From: Actinomycetes bacterium
Lineage (GTDB): Bacteria > Actinomycetota > Coriobacteriia > Coriobacteriales > Eggerthellaceae
NCBI GenBank assembly: GCA_023429565.1
Contig: JAEZDJ010000089.1
Span: 1 to 39,004 of the forward strand
Reading direction: 5' to 3'
Length of the DNA stretch: 39,004 bases
Shown: in pieces, positions 16,592 to 24,791 of the stretch
Position numbering within the stretch: position 1 is the stretch's first letter
How the letters are laid out: every line of letters starts with the position of its first letter
Made by a program: the position numbers and the translations under genes
The notes under the pieces: model-generated
Told to the model about the DNA's origin: nothing
The model's database searches: none
The model's input: only the letters and a program-made list of their open reading frames with translations

Positions 16592-18892
16592 CTAGACCCC
16601 TGCCGTCGGTGCCTCGTGGGCTTCCGCCGTCAAGGAGCCGACCTTTGCTGCCTCAACGGCAGGAGTCTCCGAGGCGCCCGCATCATCACGCTTAGACGCA
16701 GGGGAAACCTTGCGGGGAGAACGACGCCCGGCAAGGGCGAGAAGGGCACCCACCATCAGTAGGACGAAGCCCACCCATACGAACGAGATGAGCGGATTCA
16801 CACGCACGTCGAGCGCGAAAGCCCCCTCGTCGTCGACACCCTTGTAGACCACGAACAGATCCTCAGTGGGAAAGCTGATGACGCTCGCAACGAGCTTCTG
16901 CTGCTGCGTGGACTGCACGAGCTGTACGGCTGGGTCGACATGGCCGACATACTGGTCGCCCCGGTAGACATCAAACGAGACCGTGTAGACGATATCGTCG
17001 CCGTTGGCCTGTTGGTCAACGGAATTGCCCGTGTAGACCAAGGTGTAGTCCTTGATGGTGAAGTTCTCCGTTGCCGTGGACGTTTCCTCGTCATAGCCCA
17101 CATAGTCAACCTTCTCGGTGACGTACATGGATGAGCCAATCAGGCCAACGAGAATGATGGCCATCGCCATATGTGCCACAACGCCGCCATACGTCGAAGC
17201 ACGACCTCTGAACAGACCAATGAAACTCGCCGCAAGATTCTTGTCGTGAGAAGCCGCATAAGACCGCACGCCACGGCCCAACATGAAGAGCGCATTGAAA
17301 AACAGGACGCTTGCCACGAAGAACCCGACGACGGTGAGGCCATTGTAGAACCAGGCCGGACCCTGCTCAAGCAAGCCGTCGGCGGAAGTGCCCCCCGCAG
17401 CGATAATGTCCTGATAGCCCGGCAGCAGATAGGTCAGGAAATATACCATCAGGATAGCGAACATGACGAGCGCGCATATGCCGGGAACGCGAGCCTTCTT
17501 CCAAAACGCGCTCCCCTCCGTCTTGCCCCACGAAAGCAAGGGACAGACGGCCAGGATAAACAGATAGACGATGCCAAGCGGCCGAGCGACCGTATTGTAC
17601 GTGCCCGCCGAAAGAGATTGTCCGCCAAACGGCATCCATGAGGGCAATGCGGAAGAGACGGTCATGTACGCCAGCACAAAGGTGAACACAATCATGATCA
17701 CGTTATTGAAATAATATGCCGCATCCTTCGAGAGCATGTTCTCAACAGTGTCGGTGCCATTCTTCGCCGGTCCAAACGACTTCCAGCGAATGATCAGTCC
17801 GACGATGCCTGCGAGAACCGAAGCGGCAATGAGAGTGGCAAACAGGATGAGCGACACGGGATCGCCCTCAAACGCATGCACAGACTGCACGATGCCCGAA
17901 CGGGAGATGAAGGTGCCCACGATGACGAACGCAAACGTGAGACACGCGCACATCACGCTCCAACGCTTGAACGCCCCCCGCTGGCGATAGACCGTGAAGC
18001 TGTGGATAAGCGCCACACCCACGAGCCACGACAGAAGGCTTGCGTTCTCGACAGGGTCCCAACCCCAATACCCGCCCCAACCCAAGACAACATAAGCCCA
18101 GATTGCTCCAAGGCCAATGCCGACGCCGAGGAACAGCCATGAAAACAGGGTGTAGCGCGTCGAGCGGGCGACCCACTCCTTGGAGGGGTCGTTCACGATC
18201 AGGGCGGCGATGGCGTAGGAGAACGGAATGGTGAGGCCAGCGTAACCCACAAACAGCGTGGGCGGATGAATGGCCATGGCCCAATGCTCCAGCAAGGAAT
18301 TCATTCCCAGCGTCGATGCCGAGGCCGTGAGATTGCCGTATGCATCGAAGTACGTGTCGGGCGTGACGGTGAAGGGCATGTTGCTCTCCGAGAACAGCAA
18401 GACGCCGACGAAGGCGGCCAACACGACCTGACCGACCATGACCGCCATGTTATCAAGGGGTTTGACCGCTTCCAAATCCCGCAAAGCCACAACGGCATTG
18501 AACAGGGAGATAAGCCACGCCCAGAACAGGAGCGAGCCTTCACGACCAGCCCACAGACCAGAAAGCTTATACAGCCAAGCAAGATCGCCTGAGGCATCCG
18601 AGTGATATTCCAGCACATATTCAAGGCTCTGGTCACCCGTCATGAAGCAGTAGATGAGCACCCCGCAGGCCACCGTGAGACCGATGGCGGAAATGAGGGC
18701 CGCGACGCGCCCGCCCCAAGCGAGCGTGTCACCCCTCTCCTGCATGCGGGCAGAATCACCCTTCGAGCCCTTGGCGCCAAGACGATGCATGATCTGCCCA
18801 ACGATCAGGCAAAGCACCGAAACGGCAGTGCCGACGAGCGTCACCAGCAAAGAAAGAGCGATGAGAAGAGAAAACAAGTTATATGTTTGCAT
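16592..18892 (-). CDS. ccmF: Cytochrome c haem lyase subunit CcmF
   Basis: A 766-residue polytopic protein. It has many hydrophobic helices, the tryptophan-rich motif WGGYWGWDPVEN (272-283), a conserved HPP segment (about 209-211) and a large extracytoplasmic domain near residues 620-700 before the last helix. CcmF takes haem from CcmE and joins it to apocytochrome cysteines. It is longer than the usual 640-660 residues, mainly because of the C-terminal domain and a charged cytoplasmic tail of about 45 residues. The ATG at 18892 has GAAGG 7 nt upstream and lies 13 nt after the ccmE stop. Confidence 0.95.
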   Translation of the reverse strand: MQTYNLFSLLIALSLLVTLVGTAVSVLCLIVGQIMHRLGAKGSKGDSARMQERGDTLAWGGRVAALISAIGLTVACGVLIYCFMTGDQSLEYVLEYHSDASGDLAWLYKLSGLWAGREGSLLFWAWLISLFNAVVALRDLEAVKPLDNMAVMVGQVVLAAFVGVLLFSESNMPFTVTPDTYFDAYGNLTASASTLGMNSLLEHWAMAIHPPTLFVGYAGLTIPFSYAIAALIVNDPSKEWVARSTRYTLFSWLFLGVGIGLGAIWAYVVLGWGGYWGWDPVENASLLSWLVGVALIHSFTVYRQRGAFKRWSVMCACLTFAFVIVGTFISRSGIVQSVHAFEGDPVSLILFATLIAASVLAGIVGLIIRWKSFGPAKNGTDTVENMLSKDAAYYFNNVIMIVFTFVLAYMTVSSALPSWMPFGGQSLSAGTYNTVARPLGIVYLFILAVCPLLSWGKTEGSAFWKKARVPGICALVMFAILMVYFLTYLLPGYQDIIAAGGTSADGLLEQGPAWFYNGLTVVGFFVASVLFFNALFMLGRGVRSYAASHDKNLAASFIGLFRGRASTYGGVVAHMAMAIILVGLIGSSMYVTEKVDYVGYDEETSTATENFTIKDYTLVYTGNSVDQQANGDDIVYTVSFDVYRGDQYVGHVDPAVQLVQSTQQQKLVASVISFPTEDLFVVYKGVDDEGAFALDVRVNPLISFVWVGFVLLMVGALLALAGRRSPRKVSPASKRDDAGASETPAVEAAKVGSLTAEAHEAPTAGV

Positions 18893-18905
18893 GAGGCAGC
18901 CTTCA

Positions 18906-19571
18906 TTATCCTTCGAGCGAGACAGCGGTCGCGATAAATTTGCCTTCGGTGTTGAGCGACCCTGTCAACACCAGGGATGACCCGTCGACGATCTCGTCGG
19001 ACAGGGCATCGTCAAACACGACGGGAAGCTCGGCGGTGCCGTCAGCATCCACCAGGACGAAACGGTCGCCCTTCCCCGCCGCGACAAGAGAGCCGTCTTT
19101 CACGGCACCCGCCACCTTGACAGGCTTGTCAAGCACGCTTTCGCCGTATTCCAAAAGCTGCGCCACTCCAAGCGAGTCACTGGAGTTCTCGTACTTCGAC
19201 GGGCATTTCGTCACGAGCTCACTCGCACGCAGCACACCGTCAGCGTCAAATCGTCCCGTGCAGATGGCCGTCACGTCGTTGCCGAACGTCGCTGCAACGC
19301 CACCTTCGTACTTCACCCGCAGTTGGGTACCCGGATTGCCGTCAGGATCGTAGATGTCAAAGGTCAGGACATTGTCCTGCGTCGAGAAAGAGTTTTCGAC
19401 CACATTGCCTGACACTTGGACCTTCTGATCGGCATAGGAGCCTGAGGCCGCCTCGGCGACAGAAATGGTTCTCGCGGCAGAGTTACCCCCAACGACAGCC
19501 AAAATGACGATGAGCACGATGACGATGACACCCGTCACCACGGCCATACGCCGCTTCATTTTCGCGTTCAA
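18906..19571 (-). CDS. ccmE: Haem chaperone CcmE, Cys-type, with extra C-terminal domain
   Basis: A 221-residue protein with one N-terminal membrane helix and an extracytoplasmic OB-fold domain (VQVSGNVVEN, LTFDIYDP, QLRVKYEG, AICTGRFDADGVLRASEL). The haem-attachment site reads CPSKY (Cys about 123, Tyr about 127). This is the CxxxY form known from archaeal and Desulfovibrio-type CcmE, where Cys replaces the His of the standard HxxxY site. After it comes a second segment of some 85 residues (VKVAGAVKDG, RFVLVDADG, SLVLTGSLNTEGKFIATAV) that looks like another OB fold without the Cys. Start choice: TTG at 19571 with GGGGAAGG 6 nt upstream; a GTG at 19610 and an internal ATG are alternatives. 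CcmE carries haem from CcmC to CcmF. Confidence 0.88.
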   Translation of the reverse strand: MNAKMKRRMAVVTGVIVIVLIVILAVVGGNSAARTISVAEAASGSYADQKVQVSGNVVENSFSTQDNVLTFDIYDPDGNPGTQLRVKYEGGVAATFGNDVTAICTGRFDADGVLRASELVTKCPSKYENSSDSLGVAQLLEYGESVLDKPVKVAGAVKDGSLVAAGKGDRFVLVDADGTAELPVVFDDALSDEIVDGSSLVLTGSLNTEGKFIATAVSLEG

Positions 19572-19895
19572 GCTTTGCCTTCCCCTCGTTGATGATGGGA
19601 TCATTGTCACGTATCACAAAGGCTCGAGGAACGAAAGCGTTTCGAATTCAAAGACTCACCATGATGTTCGACGCGCCTCGCAGATGCGCGATCGCCAAAA
19701 GCCCCATCCGCACAGAGAGAACGTCCCCTTGGAAGCGGATCGGCGACGAAGGGCGCCACCCATTTCATTCTTCGGATCTTTGTGGAAAGAGCCCGCCGAG
19801 GCGCATGCGCCTGCGACGAGCTCCCCTTTTTTCTGTTTATGCAGATGGCCTATGTCCATGACGGGCATAGGCCATCTGATGCAACCAAGCCGTGC
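19572..19895. other. Intergenic region between cytochrome gene and ccmE
   Basis: About 325 bases without a credible gene. A perfect 13-bp hairpin (19842-19878) lies 17 nt after the cytochrome stop. Nearer ccmE, the minus strand should hold its promoter, but I see no clear -35/-10 pair. A 90-codon plus-strand frame here has no ribosome site or domain and is not called. Confidence 0.5.
19842..19878 (-). terminator. Hairpin after the cytochrome gene
   Basis: A perfect 13-bp stem CAGATGGCCTATG/CATAGGCCATCTG with an 11-nt loop, just beyond the cytochrome stop. On the minus strand the bases after it are A-rich, not U-rich, so it is not a classical intrinsic terminator. It may be a factor-dependent terminator or an mRNA-stabilising hairpin that lets the cytochrome message accumulate above the ccm genes. 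Confidence 0.5.
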
Positions 19896-20591
19896 TTACG
19901 ACTCAAGCTTCTTTGCCTCACTGGCAGAAAGCCAGCCATCCGGCACCTCGGCTTCGCTGTGGCACTGCGTGCAATACATCACGGAAGCGCGGTGCGCCTT
20001 GTGACAGGTGCTGCACTCCTGCTCGCCATGCTGGGCCACATGCGGATTGAACTTCATGTCCGCCGTAGATGCGATGAGGTCGTCACGCGTCATGTTGTGA
20101 CAGGACTCGTTGAGACAGAACTCGTCGGGATCAACGCCGCGAGCGGCCGTCAGCTGCTTGAGGTCTTTCTCTTCAAGCGGGTTGACGTAGTTTCCTGAGA
20201 CCCACGAGACCGCCTCGTTGACCTGCTCGCTCAGCGTCGGGACATGGCAGCTCATGCATGTCGCATCTGCATTAACGCGGTGCATGGGCGCCAACATGCT
20301 GCTGGCATCCGCGACCTCGTTGCCCCACTTGTCAACTGCAGGCTGACCCGGTTCCGCCTCGTACGTCGGCAGATACGGATCCATCGGCGTGTGACAGATA
20401 GCGTTGCAGAAGCTCGGCTGCTCATGCCAAACCCAGAAGCCGGCACCAGCCACAATCACGACGACCGCAACGACTCCGACGATAATCGGCCACTTCTTGC
20501 CTTTTCGTTTGGGAGCAGCCTCCGTAGCGACGGAGCCGTCAGTCTCAGAGGCCTCGGCAGCGGTTTCCACTTTGGTTTCTTCTTCGTTCAT
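19896..20591 (-). CDS. Membrane-anchored pentahaem cytochrome c
   Basis: A 231-residue protein: an acidic cytoplasmic N-terminus, one membrane helix (about 34-53), and an outer domain with five haem-attachment motifs. These are C62-X3-C-H (CNAICH), C112-X2-C-H (CMSCH), C159-X4-C-H (CLNESCH), C193-X2-C-H (CSTCH) and C207-X2-C-H (CTQCH). The architecture fits NapC/NrfH-like quinol-oxidising cytochromes, including the small cytochromes paired with secreted flavin reductases in Eggerthella (for example Cgr1). It probably takes electrons from menaquinol and passes them to the lipoprotein flavoreductases encoded to the right. The ATG at 20591 has AAAGGGGG 8 nt upstream; an in-frame start at 20615 is weaker. 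Two of its five motifs have non-standard spacing. The ccm genes follow on the same strand. Confidence 0.9.
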   Translation of the reverse strand: MNEEETKVETAAEASETDGSVATEAAPKRKGKKWPIIVGVVAVVVIVAGAGFWVWHEQPSFCNAICHTPMDPYLPTYEAEPGQPAVDKWGNEVADASSMLAPMHRVNADATCMSCHVPTLSEQVNEAVSWVSGNYVNPLEEKDLKQLTAARGVDPDEFCLNESCHNMTRDDLIASTADMKFNPHVAQHGEQECSTCHKAHRASVMYCTQCHSEAEVPDGWLSASEAKKLES

Positions 20592-20948
20592 TTTCCAAAC
20601 CCCCTTTCGTGTCAATCGTTCGCCTGTACTTTCGCTTCTTCATGGCATCAATCGACCCCATTCCGAAGACACAAGTACTTTACCACGGACATACTAACCT
20701 TCAAGCGACAAAAAACCTATCACCCATTTGGGGGGAATTAGCGGCATTGCACCCCCTTTTTTTATGTGACGATCTGCATTTCCCCTGTTGGAGAATACGC
20801 CGTCAACGCAAAGTGCGCCGGTGCAGCAAAAGAAGCATGAGAACTCGGCGGATATCCGTTACAACACGGTTAATGCTTTGTCACCGTCCCCATGCCCCGC
20901 CAATACCACGATCATTCGCACCTCTTGGCCGCGTTGCGAATCACGCAC
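20592..20948. other. Control region of the cytochrome gene
   Basis: About 357 bases between the first LuxR regulator (ends at 20949) and the cytochrome gene, both minus strand. It holds the 17-bp operator-like dyad at 20720-20736. On the minus strand TTGAAG followed after 16 nt by TAAAGT (about 20704 to 20677) is a possible weak promoter. A 10-bp palindrome CGGATATCCG lies near 20849. A GGGGGG/CCCCC pair followed by seven T on the plus strand (20730-20763) resembles a terminator but has no gene to end. No gene is seen. Confidence 0.5.
20720..20736. promoter_or_regulatory. Operator-like dyad upstream of the cytochrome gene
   Basis: TCACC-CATTTGG-GGGGA: the 17-bp layout of the dyad TCACC-N7-GGTGA found near the reductase genes, with one mismatch in the right arm and the same YRTTT spacer. 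It lies 129 nt upstream of the cytochrome start. Probably a binding site for one or more of the local LuxR-type regulators. Confidence 0.4.
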
Positions 20949-22508
20949 TCAGCAAAAGCCGCCCTCAGCCATGTCGATGAGCTCCTGACGCGCGTGCACA
21001 TCCAGTTTCTTGTAGATGCTCTTCGTGTGGCCGCGCGTGGTGTTTTCGGAAATGAACAGCTTGCGCGCTATGGCGGCAATGCTATGTCCTCGCATAAGGA
21101 GGCAGGCAACCTCGATCTCGCGAGGAGAAAGGCCCCTCTCCCTAAAAAACGAGAACGGTGCCGGATCAACGGAAGCCGCCTCTCCGGAACCGCCGAGAGG
21201 AATCGACTCCGATGAAAGAGGCGCACCGGCGTCATGCAGACCTCCCTCGGACGACACGCCCCCCAAGACGCTCCCCGCACCATCGGAGGCCCGTCCAACC
21301 CTGACGGAGACATCGTCGTCAAGCACGAGCTCATCCTCGGCGGGCACGGCGATGGTCTTGGGGCGTTTGCCCCTCGACACCATGACCAGGACGACGGAAA
21401 GCAGATAGATGCATACGAACAGCACGTTGACCACATAGGCAAAGTCATAAGCGAAGATGGGAGTCAGCACCGATCCCAAGACATCCCCCGCCGTCATGAA
21501 GGCAAGCGTCGGGGCAACGCACAGGCCATACAGCGCTATGGGCGAATACATCTTCTGAGCGGTATACACAGCACACGTCACGAGCAGGAGCAAGTTCACC
21601 GTCTCGAAGCCGAACATCAAGATGCCTGTCAAAAAGGGGTTGTAGCTCGATCCAAAGAACGTCGGCAGAAGGAAGATGCCGGTGATGATGGGAAACAATA
21701 GTTGATAGATGCGCAGGATCTCGAAACCCCGCGATGAAAACAACTCGAACACCGCCACCAGCAAACCCGCGGCCCCGAACCCAACCAAAACCATGACAGC
21801 AGAAGGGTCTCCCGAGGCAGCGGGCGGAGCCGATATCTGTGACACGAGCTTCCAAACGAATCCGATCGAACACACGCAGAACACGGGCTTCCAGAGGTCT
21901 CCGACAACGCTCCCAAGGGCTTTGCGGTCAAGCGGGGTGATCGGGTACATCTCAATTTCAGCGAGACTGCGGTTCAGGGTGAACATCGCCAGGAACGGAA
22001 GCGCGACAACAGAGACGAATATGAGGGCCACGGGGGGAAGCAGCAGGACAAGGCTGTAGAGCAAGATGGAGAGCACGGCCGAAAGAGGTATGTAGATGAT
22101 GGCCCGCTGCTGCCCCTCGGTCACAAAGAACGTTTGCCACAGAAGGAAGAAGAGTCCGTTCGCACACCCGATCAGCACGCCAGCCGCCGTTGCCATAAAG
22201 GCATCGTTGTAGCCGAGATGGAAGGTGAGGAAGTACAGCAGCGCGCCGCCGCTCAACGCGAATCCCGCCACGAGGGCCAGGGAATGGGGCAGCACGGCCG
22301 ACCGCTTCCAGAAAAGCAGTGAGCACACGACCACGGCCCCCAGAGTCACCAGCTGCTCGACCAAAATGTAGAGGTGTCCGATGTCGCTGTAATCCGGTGA
22401 ACCCTGCAACCCCGACAGCACAACGAAGGAGACTGCCCAAAAGAAGCAGAATCCTAGATGATGGAACCTAAGCCCCCTGAGCAATCTCTGAGCACGATTG
22501 ACTGACAC
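20949..22508 (-). CDS. Membrane-bound LuxR-type regulator 1
   Basis: A 519-residue protein. Residues 1-380 or so form about ten to twelve hydrophobic helices with short loops. A polar linker of some 70 residues rich in Ser, Gly and Asp follows, then a C-terminal LuxR/NarL helix-turn-helix: LSPREIEVACLLMRGHSIAAI and ENTTRGHTKSIYKKLDVHARQELID. No receiver domain is present. This fused build is characteristic of Coriobacteriia, where such genes sit beside secreted flavin reductases. The likely job is to sense a compound through the membrane part and activate the divergent reductase at 22761. It starts with GTG, with GGAG 6 nt upstream. The linker is the longest of the five paralogues. Confidence 0.9.
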   Translation of the reverse strand: MSVNRAQRLLRGLRFHHLGFCFFWAVSFVVLSGLQGSPDYSDIGHLYILVEQLVTLGAVVVCSLLFWKRSAVLPHSLALVAGFALSGGALLYFLTFHLGYNDAFMATAAGVLIGCANGLFFLLWQTFFVTEGQQRAIIYIPLSAVLSILLYSLVLLLPPVALIFVSVVALPFLAMFTLNRSLAEIEMYPITPLDRKALGSVVGDLWKPVFCVCSIGFVWKLVSQISAPPAASGDPSAVMVLVGFGAAGLLVAVFELFSSRGFEILRIYQLLFPIITGIFLLPTFFGSSYNPFLTGILMFGFETVNLLLLVTCAVYTAQKMYSPIALYGLCVAPTLAFMTAGDVLGSVLTPIFAYDFAYVVNVLFVCIYLLSVVLVMVSRGKRPKTIAVPAEDELVLDDDVSVRVGRASDGAGSVLGGVSSEGGLHDAGAPLSSESIPLGGSGEAASVDPAPFSFFRERGLSPREIEVACLLMRGHSIAAIARKLFISENTTRGHTKSIYKKLDVHARQELIDMAEGGFC

Positions 22509-22760
22509 GTTGTTCTCCCATCCCTTACATGCAATCTATCAGAATTCCTTTCACACGTCGAGCGAATACCATGTCAAACGTCTAACGATAAAGCTTCTCA
22601 TCAGGCACTATTTTAAAACAACCCAAAATATGTCCCCCCGCTGACAACCCTGAAACAACATGCAACAGGGCTAGACGCTCCCTTGGCACGCCCATACACT
22701 TAGGCAGGCTCAAGCGAGCTGAAAAGCAGATGTATAGGTGATGAAAGCAGGAGGGAAGAA
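22509..22760. promoter_or_regulatory. Divergent control region of regulator 1 and reductase 1
   Basis: About 250 AT-richer bases between two divergent genes. A dyad CCCTG-N13-CAGGG lies at 22648-22670 and a single half-site AGGTGA at 22735-22740. No full copy of the TCACC-N7-GGTGA dyad is seen, unlike at the other reductases. The reductase ribosome site is AGGAGGG, 6 nt before its ATG. No convincing -35/-10 pair was found. Confidence 0.4.
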
Positions 22761-24437
22761 ATGGAGAACAACGCTACGGGGAAGGGAATCGACCGTCGAT
22801 TCTTCCTACAGGGAGCAGGCGCGGCTGCCTTGGCAACCGCAATGGCGGGAACGTTCGGCCTTGCCGGATGTGCACCCCAGGCAAAGACAGAGACGGGTTC
22901 GGGGAGCACCTCGGCCGGCTCAACCTCATCGGGCGAACCGTCATGGTTCACCGCACCAGCAGAAATCGCAGAATCCGAAATCTCCGAGACGATCGAGTCC
23001 GAGGTCGTCGTCGTGGGCTCCGGAATGTCGGGCATCGCTTCGGCATGTTCGGCAGCCGAGCACGGCCTGAGCGTGAGCGTCGTCGAGCGCGGCTCGACCT
23101 GGTCGGGACGTGGCTACGGCATGGGCGTCATCGACTCAAAGGTCATCAGGGCTGCCGGCCTGTCCATCGACAGAGCCCAAGCGCAGAAGTATTGGACGCG
23201 TTGTTGCGGAACCCGCATCAACGAACAGCTTCTCTCTCTGTACTTCAATCGCTCAGGCGAAGCCATGGACTGGGTTATCGACAAGTGCGAAAAGGGCGGC
23301 GTGCAGGTGCTTCTGTGGGACGGCTATTCTCGCGATCCTGAGTTCCCCGACGTTCCGGGCTACCACGTGTTCTTCGGAGGACCCGAGCAGGCAGCAGGAC
23401 GCGACTGGTCCCGCGATGCCACGAAGCTCATGTTCGAAGACTCGCAGGCAGCCGGCGCAACGTACTATTTCGACAACACCGTCGAGCAGCTGAAGAAGGA
23501 TGGCGACACCGTTGTGGGCGCCATCGCCAAAAATGCCGACGGCAAGTACGTGCTGTACAAGGCAAGCAAGGGCGTCGTGCTGGCCACCGGTGACATCGTC
23601 GGCGATCAAGAGATGCTCGAGTACTACGCACCCGAGATCTCCCATTGCAACGCCAAGCTCTACACCCCCATTGGACAGAACACGGGCGACGGCCACAAGA
23701 TGGGGCTGTGGGCCGGTGGAGCCATGCAGGAAGGCGACTTCCCCCCGATGCTGCATCCGCAGGCCGGAGCCTATCAGCAGTCCGCCTTCCTGTCCGTCAA
23801 CCAGAATGGCGAACGTTTCTTCAATGAGGCGACATGGGTCAACGGCAAGTCCCTCACCTACCTGCGTCAGCCCGACCAATGCGGCTATTCCATCTTCGAC
23901 GCCAATTGGACGACGGACAACCTGGCCGGCCTGCCTTATGGCGGCGGCATGTTCTGGGACACGTTCCGCACGCTCGGCTCCGGTTCATGGGATCCGGTTG
24001 CAGGACAGAAGTCCGTCGACGCAGCCGTCGAGGCTGGCACCGGATTCAAGGCCGACACGCTTGAGGACCTTGCCAAGCAGTGCGGCCTTCCCGAGGATGC
24101 GTTCCTGGGAACCATCGAGCACTACAACGAGCTGTGCGCAGCCGGAGCTGACCCTGACTTCGGCAAGGAGGCAGTGTTCCTCACCCCGGTGAAAGAGCCC
24201 CCCTTCTACGCTATGAAGGCGCTGCCGGCCGTGCTCGCCACCGTTGGCGGACTCAAGGTCAACACCGACCTTGCTGTCACCGACTCCGAGGGAACCGCAG
24301 TCGAGGGCCTCTACGCCGTCGGCAACGTTTCCGGCGACTTCTACGCAGTGGATTACCCGATCAACGTTCCTGGCAACTCGCAGGGCCGCTGCATAACCTG
24401 GGGCTATCTGGTCGGCGAATTCCTCGCTGAAAAATAG
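22761..24437 (+). CDS. Tat-exported flavoprotein reductase lipoprotein 1
   Basis: A 558-residue FAD-binding protein of the fumarate/urocanate reductase superfamily. The N-terminus has a twin-arginine motif DRRFFLQG (R12-R13) and lipobox LAGC (C37), so it is folded before export and anchored outside. The FAD dinucleotide fold is VVVVGSGMSGIASA (about 87-100). The substrate-domain segment VNQNGERFFNE keeps the arginine typical of the family, and the C-terminal FAD loop is GLYAVGNVSGDFYAVDYP followed by NSQGR. The GGL-V-TD strand is preceded by ATV rather than the HT of fumarate reductases, so fumarate is unlikely to be the substrate. There is no haem or FMN domain; electrons should come from a separate cytochrome. 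It is transcribed divergently from regulator 1. Confidence 0.92.
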   Translation: MENNATGKGIDRRFFLQGAGAAALATAMAGTFGLAGCAPQAKTETGSGSTSAGSTSSGEPSWFTAPAEIAESEISETIESEVVVVGSGMSGIASACSAAEHGLSVSVVERGSTWSGRGYGMGVIDSKVIRAAGLSIDRAQAQKYWTRCCGTRINEQLLSLYFNRSGEAMDWVIDKCEKGGVQVLLWDGYSRDPEFPDVPGYHVFFGGPEQAAGRDWSRDATKLMFEDSQAAGATYYFDNTVEQLKKDGDTVVGAIAKNADGKYVLYKASKGVVLATGDIVGDQEMLEYYAPEISHCNAKLYTPIGQNTGDGHKMGLWAGGAMQEGDFPPMLHPQAGAYQQSAFLSVNQNGERFFNEATWVNGKSLTYLRQPDQCGYSIFDANWTTDNLAGLPYGGGMFWDTFRTLGSGSWDPVAGQKSVDAAVEAGTGFKADTLEDLAKQCGLPEDAFLGTIEHYNELCAAGADPDFGKEAVFLTPVKEPPFYAMKALPAVLATVGGLKVNTDLAVTDSEGTAVEGLYAVGNVSGDFYAVDYPINVPGNSQGRCITWGYLVGEFLAEK

Positions 24438-24442
24438 CAAAC

Positions 24443-24488
24443 CCGACGCGGCAGGTGGCAAACGCCGGCCAGCCGCGTCGGCCACCTG
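24443..24488 (+). repeat. Interlocked inverted repeats (possible pseudoknot)
   Basis: Two perfect stems overlap in an interleaved order. CCGACGCGGC (24443-24452) pairs with GCCGCGTCGG (24472-24481), and CAGGTGGC (24452-24459) pairs with GCCACCTG (24481-24488). The arms share one base at each junction. They can form either alternative hairpins or an H-type pseudoknot in the mRNA just after the reductase 1 stop codon. No U-run follows. Confidence 0.5.
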
Positions 24489-24547
24489 ACAACTCGCAAA
24501 GACAGAGCCGCCCCCTCCCCCTCCCTCAGGTGGCTCTCGTCTCCCTC

Positions 24548-24585
24548 AAGCGGTCGGCCTCTTTCCCTGGTCGACCGCTTTTCTT
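24548..24585 (+). terminator. Intrinsic terminator of reductase 1
   Basis: A 9-bp stem AAGCGGTCG/CGACCGCTT with a 15-nt loop, followed by TTCTT on the plus strand. This is the most classical terminator after reductase 1. Confidence 0.75.
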
Positions 24586-24791
24586 CGAATCAACTCCCGT
24601 CCCGCCCTGTTCCCATCCCCCATGCCCCCGCTTTCAAAACAAGGTGCTTCTGAAAACGTCACCTACCGGTTTCAGGCGGGTTTCATTTTGGCACCCACGG
24701 CGTCTATGCCCGCTTATAGTGTGCAAAAAATTTCTGAGGCACTATACTTGGTGCATTGAGGCATACGCACACGATGTAATTGAGGGCGGAC

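Larger units (their letters stand above)
24438..24791. other. Intergenic region after reductase 1
   Basis: About 350 bases. The first part holds two interlocked inverted repeats (24443-24488) and then a typical terminator (24548-24585). The last part holds the -10 box TATACT (about 24743-24748) and ribosome site of the small membrane protein. A long plus-strand frame across here (24455-25552) is rich in Pro, Arg and His, lacks any domain and overlaps two better-supported genes, so it is not called. Confidence 0.6.

Noticed and set aside
20730..20763. GGGGGG/CCCCC pair followed by seven T on the plus strand, like an intrinsic terminator
   Set aside because: No plus-strand gene precedes it; the short G/C stem overlaps the operator-like dyad and is more likely incidental.
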